Shown here: positions 25,282 through 32,093 of the stretch, piece by piece | How the letters are laid out: each line of letters opens with the position of its first letter | How positions within the stretch are numbered: the first letter of the stretch is position 1 | From: an uncultured Monoglobus sp. | Lineage (GTDB): Bacteria > Bacillota > Clostridia > Monoglobales > Monoglobaceae | Direction of reading: 5' to 3' | Assembly (NCBI GenBank): GCA_947624305.1 | Contig: CANQKC010000033.1 | Coordinates: 1 to 33,949, forward strand | Length of the DNA: 33,949 nt | Position numbers and translations under genes: made by a program | The notes under the pieces: generated by a model | What the model was told of the DNA's origin: nothing | Databases searched by the model: none | The model's input: the letters and a program-made list of their open reading frames with translations, nothing else

Positions 25282-27528
25282 TTAATCGTTGGTAGTCTCG
25301 GACTCGTCGTACCTGAAGCTCAAGGTCACTACCGTTCCCGGCTCCACCATAGTCCCCTCGACCGGAGACTGTCCGATGCAGGTGGCGTTCTTGCCGTATT
25401 TCGACACGCCCTTGATGCGCGCGTTGAGGCCGTTGTCCTCAAGAGTTGTGTTGGCCGACGCCGGCGTTTCGCCCACAACGTTCGGAACCGCGACGGTCCT
25501 CTCGGCCCCGCCGCCTTCGGTGTACACAACGACAGTGCTGCCCTGCGTCACCTTGGTGTGGGCTTTGGGTATCTGGTCGGTGACGGTGCCGCCGCTTCCG
25601 CTTACCTTGACTTTAAGGCCGCTCTCGTCAAGAGCAATGCCCGCCTCCGCGTCGGTCATGCCGGCCACATCCGGAACTTCAACGTCAATATATTCTTCCT
25701 CGTCTGAATTATACATAGGCTCAACGCCCAGATACTGGAGCGTCTCGCCCAGAATATCTCTGACAACGGGCGCGGCGATCTGTCCGCCGTAATATGAATC
25801 GCCGTTCGGCTCGTCAAGAATTACAAGGCAGAGGACTTTCGGATCGTCCGCCGGAGCGAAGCCGATAAACGAGGCGATATATTTGCCGTTTCCTCTGGGT
25901 ATCTTCTCCGAGGTACCGGTCTTGCCGGCAATTCTGTAACCCGCGAGGTAGGCGTTTTTGCCGCCGCCCTCGGAAACGACCGACTCGAGTATTTTGCACA
26001 TTTCGTCGCTGGTCTGCTTTGAGATCACCTGCCGTACCACCTCGGGCTCGGTGCTTTCAACAATACCCATATCGGAATTGACTATCTGCTTCACGATATG
26101 CGGCTTCATCAGCGTGCCGCCGTTCGCGACCGCGCTCACAGCCGCCGCCATCTGAAGCGGCGTCACGGTTATCGACTGGCCGAAGGACTCGGTGGCAAGG
26201 TCAACATCGCTCATGTTCTCGTCATAGCCCGTGCCCGTCGCCTCGCCTGGAATTTCGATCCCGGTTTTGCTCAAAAATCCGAAGGCCTTGACGCCGTCCA
26301 CAAATCTTTTCTTGCCTATCTTCTGGCCAATCTGGATAAAGGCGGGGTTGCAGGAATTCTGAACCGCCTGCGCGAAGTCCTGGGTTCCGTGTCCGGCGTG
26401 ATTGGAGCAGCTTATGTTTCTGTCGGCGACCTGATATGAGCCGCCGCAGGTGAAGGTGTCGGTCAGCGCGCAGGCGCGGGTCTCAAGCGCCAAAGACGCC
26501 GTGACCGACTTAAACGTTGAGCCGGGTTCGTATGAGTCCACGACCGCTTTATTTCGCCGCACGGTCTGCATTACCTCTCCCAGCTTTTCATTATACTCCA
26601 CGCCGTCAAGCTTTTCAAGCTCTTCGTCAATATCCGGGTATTTTTCCCTTATCGAGTCGGTTATCTCAAACGGCTCGTTGAGATCATAATCGGGTTCGGT
26701 ACACATCGCCAGTATCTCGGCGGTGTTCACATCCATAACTATCGCCGCCGCGCCCTCGCCCAGATTATTGTCGGCGGCCGCCGCCTCGAGGTTTTTCTGA
26801 GCGTAGTTCTGTATCGTCTCGTCTATGGTGAGCACGACGCTGTTGCCGTCCTGAGCCGCGATGTAGTTCTCATATCCGCTGTTGCTCTCAAGGCCTGTCG
26901 ACTGCTGCGCCGAAACGACCCTGCCGGGAACGCCGCTGAGCTCGTCGTCGTATATGCTTTCAATTCCCTCAAGTCCCTGATTATCGGTGCCGCAGAAGCC
27001 TATGACCTGCGCCGCGAAATTGTTGTAGGGATAATAACGCTTGACGTCCTCGGTAAACACAACTCCGCCAAGCTTCACAGAATTGACATACTCCCTCAAA
27101 GTATCGGCGGTTTCCTTATCCACCTTCTTTTTAAGCGTCTCGCTCTGGACATGCTTTAAAATCTTATCCTTGACCGTCTCCATGTCCATTTCGAGGATGT
27201 CGCCGATGCTCTTCGCGACCATATCGGTGTTCAGCGCGTTATCCTCGATCGAGGTCCTGACCATATCGGGGCTTATGCTGATCGACTCGACGGTTATATT
27301 TGAGGCTAAGATCTTGTAATTTCTGTCGTAAATGCTGCCGCGCTTGGCGCTGACCGTATTGTCGCTTGTCTGCTGATCGAGAGCCTGACGCGACAGATCT
27401 CTGCCGCGCACGATCTGTATCCAGCCGACGCGCAGACAGAGCGCGGCCATAAGAAACGTAAATACAGCGGCGATAAATATCAGCCTGCCGCTTGTTCCCG
27501 TTTTCTTTTTTGCCCTTTTTTTCGCCAT
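25282..27528 (-). CDS. spoVD: Class B penicillin-binding protein, SpoVD/FtsI type, two PASTA domains
   Basis: A 748-residue transpeptidase that cross-links peptidoglycan, probably paired with the SEDS protein encoded five genes later. A short basic tail and one membrane helix (about 11-35) are followed by the dimerisation domain and the catalytic domain. Catalytic motifs are PGSTFK with Ser337, SCN at 392-394, and GKTGTSEK with Lys536. Two PASTA domains follow (about 612-673, VPDVAGMTDAEAG; and 676-742, VPNVVGETPASA). The ATG has GGAGGAAAG. In several clostridia the dcw-encoded PBP with PASTA repeats is SpoVD, needed for the spore cortex. A vegetative FtsI/Pbp2B role is equally compatible, so the symbol is provisional. 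Confidence 0.87.
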   Translation of the reverse strand: MAKKRAKKKTGTSGRLIFIAAVFTFLMAALCLRVGWIQIVRGRDLSRQALDQQTSDNTVSAKRGSIYDRNYKILASNITVESISISPDMVRTSIEDNALNTDMVAKSIGDILEMDMETVKDKILKHVQSETLKKKVDKETADTLREYVNSVKLGGVVFTEDVKRYYPYNNFAAQVIGFCGTDNQGLEGIESIYDDELSGVPGRVVSAQQSTGLESNSGYENYIAAQDGNSVVLTIDETIQNYAQKNLEAAAADNNLGEGAAAIVMDVNTAEILAMCTEPDYDLNEPFEITDSIREKYPDIDEELEKLDGVEYNEKLGEVMQTVRRNKAVVDSYEPGSTFKSVTASLALETRACALTDTFTCGGSYQVADRNISCSNHAGHGTQDFAQAVQNSCNPAFIQIGQKIGKKRFVDGVKAFGFLSKTGIEIPGEATGTGYDENMSDVDLATESFGQSITVTPLQMAAAVSAVANGGTLMKPHIVKQIVNSDMGIVESTEPEVVRQVISKQTSDEMCKILESVVSEGGGKNAYLAGYRIAGKTGTSEKIPRGNGKYIASFIGFAPADDPKVLCLVILDEPNGDSYYGGQIAAPVVRDILGETLQYLGVEPMYNSDEEEYIDVEVPDVAGMTDAEAGIALDESGLKVKVSGSGGTVTDQIPKAHTKVTQGSTVVVYTEGGGAERTVAVPNVVGETPASANTTLEDNGLNARIKGVSKYGKNATCIGQSPVEGTMVEPGTVVTLSFRYDESETTND

Positions 27529-27646
27529 ATTCTTTCCTCCATAAATCCAACAAGGCGACCCTGCGCGGCCGCCATTCTCTGTGGAAAGTTTATTTCAAAA
27601 TCCGTAACTTTAGAACAGTTTTTCAGCCGTATGCCCGCCGCGCGGT

Positions 27647-28372
27647 TTATTTGGATGGTTTCACAACCTCGTCGCCGGCTCCCATATCAATATAGAATAT
27701 CTGAGATGAGTCGGGATTTACCATTCCCAGCCTGTTTTTGGCAAACGTCTCCAAATTGCCCAATTCGATCGAGCGGTCAATATTCGACTGAACGGCCTCG
27801 TTCGTCACAATTATTCCGCTGAGCTCACTGTTTAAGCTCTCGATCTGTCTGTTCTTTCCGAATATCGCCGTCTGTCTGTATATCAATACCGCGCTCATCA
27901 GGAAAACAAGCGCGATAACGCCTATCACTTTAAGTCTTGATCTGACCTTCCGCTTGTTGGCCAGACGCTCCTCGCGGGTGAGGATCTTCCGCTCGGGCGC
28001 TGGCGCCGTGCGCGTCGGACGCTCGGGAATTTCGTAACCCCGCTCCGCGGGCGCCGCAGGATAGGCGCCGTATGATCTCGGCTCCGCCGTCCTGTAGGCG
28101 GTTCTGTCATATGTTCTCTGCGCCGCCGGCCTGTACGCGTCATAATAGCCCGCCCCGCCCAAATCCGGGCGCCGTGTCTGCCGCGCGTCTCTTGCAGGTG
28201 CGTAAGCGCGCGGATCGTTATATGATCCGCCGTAATATCTTTCGTTATAATTATTTCTACGATCGGTCGGGCGGTACGGCGCCGTCCGATTTTCGGCTCT
28301 TAAATTCACGTTTCGCCGAGGCGCGGCCTGTCTGCCGCTTGGTCTTCTCTGCTTGGTCGGCACCTTACCCAT
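27647..28372 (-). CDS. FtsL/DivIC-like division protein with long basic N-tail
   Basis: A 241-residue bitopic membrane protein in the position of ftsL. Residues 1-147 are a disordered, Arg/Tyr/Ala/Pro-rich cytoplasmic tail (for example NNYNERYYGGSYNDPRAYAP). One membrane helix spans about 148-165, followed by a short coiled coil (NRQIESLNSELSGIIVTNEA) and the FtsL/DivIC-like end FAKNRLGMVNPDSSQIFYID. Typical FtsL proteins have only a short cytoplasmic part. The ATG at 28372 directly follows AAAGGG, with poor spacing; GTG at codon 4 is better spaced. It lies between rsmH and the PBP gene. Confidence 0.78.
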   Translation of the reverse strand: MGKVPTKQRRPSGRQAAPRRNVNLRAENRTAPYRPTDRRNNYNERYYGGSYNDPRAYAPARDARQTRRPDLGGAGYYDAYRPAAQRTYDRTAYRTAEPRSYGAYPAAPAERGYEIPERPTRTAPAPERKILTREERLANKRKVRSRLKVIGVIALVFLMSAVLIYRQTAIFGKNRQIESLNSELSGIIVTNEAVQSNIDRSIELGNLETFAKNRLGMVNPDSSQIFYIDMGAGDEVVKPSK

Positions 28373-28396
28373 CCCTTTCGTTAAAATTTCTTCCGT

Positions 28397-29341
28397 TTAT
28401 TCGCAATCGAGCTTTTCCGCCGCGCGCAGCTTCGCGCTGTGCGAGCGGTTGTTTTCGCTGAGTTCTTCCTCTCCCGCCGTTATCGGCTTGCGGTTCTTGA
28501 GCCTTATTTTCGGCTTGTTGCCGCAGACGCAGACCGGGAACTCTTTCGGGCATGTGCAGCCCCTTTTGAGCTCGACGAACGCGTTTTTGACTATCCTGTC
28601 CTCGAGCGAGTGGAACGTTATCACGGCCAGCACTCCACCGGGTTTTAAGCAGTCCACGAAATCCCTGACCGCGGCGTCAAGCCCATCGAGCTCGCGGTTT
28701 ACCTCAATTCTTATCGCCTGAAAGCTCCGCTTGGCCGGATGCTTGTCCCCGTAGCGTTTTTGCGGCGGGAACGACCGCTTTATTATCTCGCTGAGCTCAA
28801 GCGTGGTCTCTATCGGTTTCTTTTCGCGGTTTTTTACTATGTTCGAGGCGATTTTCGCCGCGTTCTTTTCCTCGCCGTAGGCGAACAGAATTTGCCTCAG
28901 CTCCGCCTCGGAATACTCATTGACGACCGTTTTCGCGTTCAAGCCGTCGTCGCGGTTCATTCTCATATCAAGCGGCGCGTCGGCGTTATAGCTGAACCCT
29001 CGCTCCGCCTCGTCAAGCTGGTGCGACGACACGCCCAAATCAAGTATCGCGCCGTCGATCTTGTCTGTTTTATGTCTTTGCAGTATGGATTTAATGTTGA
29101 AAAAATTGTCATGCTCGATAATTACGCGGCAATCAAAATTTTTGAGCCTTTCGCGCGCCGCGCTGAGCGCCTCGGCGTCTCGGTCAATGCCGATCAAGGT
29201 TCCGCTCGGGCCCAGCCGCTCGCAGATCAGAGACGCGTGCCCGCCGCCGCCCAGCGTTCCGTCAACATAAATCCCGTCGGGCTTTACGTCAAGCAGTTCA
29301 ACACTCTCGGCGGGAAGCACGGAAATATGATTGAACTCCAT
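28397..29341 (-). CDS. rsmH: 16S rRNA (cytosine-1402-N4)-methyltransferase
   Basis: A 314-residue SAM-dependent methyltransferase that modifies C1402 of 16S rRNA. It has HISVLPAESVELL at the N-terminus, the SAM loop DGTLGGGGHA, LDLGVSSHQLDEAERGFSY, KRSFQAIRIEVNREL and ITFHSLEDRIVK, all typical of RsmH (MraW). The family helical insert between strands is present, and there is a late Cys cluster, CTCPKEFPVCVCG. The start is two bases after the mraZ stop, so the two are coupled. Confidence 0.96.
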   Translation of the reverse strand: MEFNHISVLPAESVELLDVKPDGIYVDGTLGGGGHASLICERLGPSGTLIGIDRDAEALSAARERLKNFDCRVIIEHDNFFNIKSILQRHKTDKIDGAILDLGVSSHQLDEAERGFSYNADAPLDMRMNRDDGLNAKTVVNEYSEAELRQILFAYGEEKNAAKIASNIVKNREKKPIETTLELSEIIKRSFPPQKRYGDKHPAKRSFQAIRIEVNRELDGLDAAVRDFVDCLKPGGVLAVITFHSLEDRIVKNAFVELKRGCTCPKEFPVCVCGNKPKIRLKNRKPITAGEEELSENNRSHSAKLRAAEKLDCE

Positions 29342-29343
29342 GA

Positions 29344-29751
29344 TTAAATAAGCTCCCCGTCACCCATTATGTCTTCAATGTTTTCGGAGCTGTAAGCCTC
29401 GTCGCTGATGTAGTCCTTCCACGCTTCTCTGTTCCATATCTCAACATGCTTATACGCTCCGACAACGGTTATTTCTTTGCCCAAATTCAAGTATTCGCGC
29501 ATGTTCGGCGGAACAACCACTCTTCCCTGCGTGTCAAGCTCGCATTCTCTCGAGCCCGAAGTGAAGAACAGCAGTTTTTTGCGCTCGGTTATTTTTGAAA
29601 GGAAGCCTTCCCACTCGGTCGCGGGATAGAGCGCGATGCAGTTTATGCCTTTCGCGACAACAAAAGTCTGTCCCAGCTCCGTTCTGAAACCGGCCGGAAC
29701 GTTAACTCTGAACTTGGCGTCCACAGTCTGAGGATATTCACCTATAAACAT
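29344..29751 (-). CDS. mraZ: Transcriptional regulator MraZ
   Basis: A 135-residue DNA-binding protein of two SpoVT/AbrB-like halves. The first starts MFIGEYPQTVDAKFRVNVPA and the second contains CELDTQGRVVVPPNMREYL. In other bacteria MraZ forms ring oligomers that bind repeated boxes upstream of its own gene and control the dcw operon. It is first in the cluster, with AGGAGG before the ATG, a sigma-A promoter 79 bases upstream and evenly spaced repeats in the leader. Its length is near the family norm. Confidence 0.95.
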   Translation of the reverse strand: MFIGEYPQTVDAKFRVNVPAGFRTELGQTFVVAKGINCIALYPATEWEGFLSKITERKKLLFFTSGSRECELDTQGRVVVPPNMREYLNLGKEITVVGAYKHVEIWNREAWKDYISDEAYSSENIEDIMGDGELI

Positions 29752-29787
29752 GTCGTCGCGCCTCCTTCCGCTACTCTAATATGGCGG

Positions 29788-29812
29788 TATTTCAATACAT
29801 TTTAATACATTT
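29788..29812 (-). promoter_or_regulatory. Candidate MraZ boxes
   Basis: On the minus strand, between the -10 box and the ribosome-binding site, GAAATGTATT and AAAATGTATT follow each other directly and a third partial copy, GAAAT, continues with the same 10-bp period. MraZ sites in Firmicutes and Mollicutes are repeated boxes at one helical turn. The sequence differs from the AAAGTG consensus I recall, so the call rests on spacing and place. Confidence 0.4.
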
Positions 29813-29829
29813 CGCCCCACATCGATTTC

Positions 29830-29858
29830 ATTTTACTACATACTCCGACAATTTGCAA
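29830..29858 (-). promoter_or_regulatory. Sigma-A promoter of the dcw operon
   Basis: On the minus strand, TTGCAA (29858-29853) and TAAAAT (29835-29830) are 17 bp apart. The predicted start is near 29823, giving a leader of about 72 bases before mraZ. Confidence 0.7.
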
Positions 29859-30167
29859 GTGTTTTTTTGCAGAAATTTTACATTTTTGTAAAAAGGATAA
29901 TATAATCGTAATTTGTCGCATCAAAATTTGTCCCGCGGCCCAAAATGGCCGAATTTATTGCGCTTTTACGAAATACAATAATCAATATATCCGTAAAATA
30001 AAATGACAAATTTTCAGTGGTTTCCTTAAAAGTTTTTCCGCGGCTACCATTATACCGCACGTTTTGCAATAAAAAACGGGAATTTTGGAGTTTCAAGATT
30101 ACAAATACTTAAAAAATCAATTACAGAATGATAAACGGAAGATTACAAACATAAAGGAGAATCAAAA
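29859..30167 (+). promoter_or_regulatory. Divergent upstream region of spmA
   Basis: No gene is visible in this AT-rich stretch. A possible sigma-A promoter is TTTACA (29877-29882) and TATAAT (29901-29906), spaced 18 bp. Its -35 lies in the inverted repeat TTTTACA-TTTT-TGTAAAA (29876-29893). A small CGGCC/GGCCG hairpin follows near 29936-29951. In Bacillus spmA is under sigma-E; no clear sigma-E promoter was found before the start codon. Confidence 0.35.
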
Positions 30168-30743
30168 ATGATGAACTACATATGGGGCGGGATGATAATC
30201 GTCTCGCTGATCGTGTCGGTTTTCACGGGCAGGGTGGAACAGACGGCAGCCGCGGCGGTGAGCGGCGCGGGCGAGGCGGTAAACCTTTCGATCTCGCTTT
30301 TGGGAATAATGTGCCTGTGGACGGGAATTTCCAAGATCGGAGAGGACGCGGGGCTGATAAGGCTAATCTCAAAGCTGCTGAAGCCCGCGCTGAAACGGCT
30401 TTTTCCGCGGCTTGACCCCGACTCGGGCGCCTTCGGCTCGGTGGTGATGAACATTGTGGCGAACCTTTTGGGCATGGGAAACGCCGCGACGCCCCTCGGC
30501 ATAAGCGCGGTCGGCAAGCTGAAAAAGCTGAACAACGACCGAAACGCCGCCTCAAACGAGATGTGCATGCTTGTGGTGCTTAACACCGCCTCGCTCCAAC
30601 TGATACCGACGACGCTCATATCGCTGCGCCAGACATGGGGCAGCGCCTCGCCGGGCGGCGTGATACCGGCGATCTGGATCTGCGAGATCTGCGCGCTCGC
30701 CGTGGGGATAACCGCGGTAAAGCTGCTCGAAAAACGGTTCTGA
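30168..30743 (+). CDS. spmA: Spore maturation protein A
   Basis: A 191-residue polytopic membrane protein with a nucleoside-recognition (Gate) domain. SpmA and SpmB are needed for proper dehydration of the spore core. The segments LSISLLGIMCLWTGISKIGE and FGSVVMNIVANLLGMGNAAT are the signature, followed by KKLNNDRNAASNEMCMLVVLN and a last helix. The start is ATG with AAAGGAG; a second ATG directly follows. spmB begins 26 bases later on the same strand. Confidence 0.94.
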   Translation: MMNYIWGGMIIVSLIVSVFTGRVEQTAAAAVSGAGEAVNLSISLLGIMCLWTGISKIGEDAGLIRLISKLLKPALKRLFPRLDPDSGAFGSVVMNIVANLLGMGNAATPLGISAVGKLKKLNNDRNAASNEMCMLVVLNTASLQLIPTTLISLRQTWGSASPGGVIPAIWICEICALAVGITAVKLLEKRF

Positions 30744-30769
30744 CCGCAAGACACAAAGGAGGATTTATT

Positions 30770-31291
30770 ATGGAGCTTATCTCGGCGTATTCCGTGCCAT
30801 GCTTTATTTTTATTTTTTTGATTTACGGATTTGCGAAAAAGACCGACGTTTACGCCTCGTTCACCTCGGGCGCAAAGTCGGGGCTTGAGTCCGCGTTCAA
30901 CATAATCCCCTCGCTGATCGGGCTTATGACCGCGATCTCCATGTTCCGCGAAAGCGGGTGCCTTGAGCTTATTTCCCGCGCCGCCGCGCCGCTGACAAAT
31001 CTTATACATATGCCGTCGGAGCTGGTTCCGCTCGGCCTTTTGCGGCCCGTTTCGGGCAGCGCGTCGCTCGCTGTTGTGACCGATATTTTCAAAAACTTCG
31101 GCCCTGACTCGACGCAGGGCAGGATCGCCTCGATCATGATGGGCTCGACCGAAACAACGTTCTATACCGTGGCGGTGTATTTCGGCAGCGCGGGCATAAA
31201 AAATGTGCGGCACACCCTGTTTGCCGCCCTCGCCGCCGACCTGACCGGGATACTCATGTCGGTGTTCCTGGTTCAGTTTTTCGGATTTTAA
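30770..31291 (+). CDS. spmB: Spore maturation protein B
   Basis: A 173-residue membrane protein, homologous to SpmA and acting with it in spore core maturation. It has several membrane helices. FNIIPSLIGLMTAISMFRESG, LRPVSGSASLAVVTDIF and IMMGSTETTFYTVAVYFGS are characteristic. The ATG at 30770 has a perfect AAAGGAGG site seven bases upstream. The frame is open further upstream within spmA, but that extension has no site and lacks homologous character. It ends at a convergent terminator. Confidence 0.95.
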   Translation: MELISAYSVPCFIFIFLIYGFAKKTDVYASFTSGAKSGLESAFNIIPSLIGLMTAISMFRESGCLELISRAAAPLTNLIHMPSELVPLGLLRPVSGSASLAVVTDIFKNFGPDSTQGRIASIMMGSTETTFYTVAVYFGSAGIKNVRHTLFAALAADLTGILMSVFLVQFFGF

Positions 31292-31295
31292 ACGC

Positions 31296-31327
31296 AAAAA
31301 ACCGGAGCCTCGCGGCTCCGGTTTTTT
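31296..31327. terminator. Bidirectional terminator between spmB and the sortase gene
   Basis: CCGGAGCC (31302-31309) and GGCTCCGG (31314-31321) pair around TCGC, flanked by A6 (31296-31301) and T6 (31322-31327), so it works for both convergent transcripts. Confidence 0.92.
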
Positions 31328-31330
31328 ATG

Positions 31331-32080
31331 CTAACTTATCTGCGTTATCTTGCCTAAAACGACGTATCTGTCGTTGCTGTAGCCCGTGCAGGTCACGAGA
31401 GTGACTATATTGTCGTCGGTCGTCATCGGCACGTCGACCGAGATCTCCGACTTGGCCCATACTCTCTGCAGATAGCCCGCGTAGGTGTCAGCCGAGTCAA
31501 AGTTTATTGTGTAGGTCTCGGCGGCAGCGGACTCGGGATAGCAGGCGAAAACGTCGATCCTGTAGTCGTGCTGCGCGTTCATGTAGTAGATCACCGGATG
31601 CTCGCGCAGATACGCGGGATCGGAATAATTCTGAAGTGAGGCGAACATTGAGCCGTTTTTCATATTGTGGCCGTAGATGACCGTGTTGATGTCGCTCATG
31701 TCCGGATCGTTCAGTGCGTCCATGAATATCGCGCCCGAGGAATTCTTCTGGTCGTTATACAGATGCTTGAGATAATAGGAATTATCATCGCTGCGGACGA
31801 CCGGATAGTTTATCGGCGTTCCCGGGCTGTAAAGCCAGCCGACCGCCTCGGCGTTCATTTGGCTGAGCAGCTCGAAGTTGACGTCTATCGGAGCCCCAGG
31901 CTCACCGCCGGGGGCCGTGAAATCATCGGCCGCCGACAATGTTACCAGATTGAGCGCCAGATCGGCGTACTCTTTTTCGCCCTGCTTATACTGATGCTGA
32001 ATTCTTATGATCTGCGCGACCGACAAGGCGCAGGCCAGCGCGCAGAGGATCGCAATACCTTTTAAAATTTTATTTTTCAT
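31331..32080 (-). CDS. srtB: Class B sortase
   Basis: A 249-residue membrane-anchored cysteine transpeptidase that links proteins bearing a sorting motif to peptidoglycan. A signal-anchor helix covers about residues 5-25. The catalytic triad is visible: His138 in VIYGHNMKNGSMF, Cys231 in TLVTCTGYS and Arg238 in NDRYVVLG. The patterns YYLKHLYNDQKNSSGAIFMD and the TLVTCTGYSND context fit class B rather than A or D. The ATG has TAAGGAGGG, whose TAA is the stop codon of the upstream surface gene, so the pair is tightly coupled. The TPKTG-bearing protein upstream is the likely substrate. Confidence 0.93.
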   Translation of the reverse strand: MKNKILKGIAILCALACALSVAQIIRIQHQYKQGEKEYADLALNLVTLSAADDFTAPGGEPGAPIDVNFELLSQMNAEAVGWLYSPGTPINYPVVRSDDNSYYLKHLYNDQKNSSGAIFMDALNDPDMSDINTVIYGHNMKNGSMFASLQNYSDPAYLREHPVIYYMNAQHDYRIDVFACYPESAAAETYTINFDSADTYAGYLQRVWAKSEISVDVPMTTDDNIVTLVTCTGYSNDRYVVLGKITQIS

Positions 32081-32093
32081 TATTGAACCCTCC

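Noticed and set aside
30176..31297. 373-codon minus-strand frame opposite spmA and spmB
   Set aside because: It has low-complexity composition and no ribosome-binding site, and the plus strand has clear SpmA and SpmB motifs.
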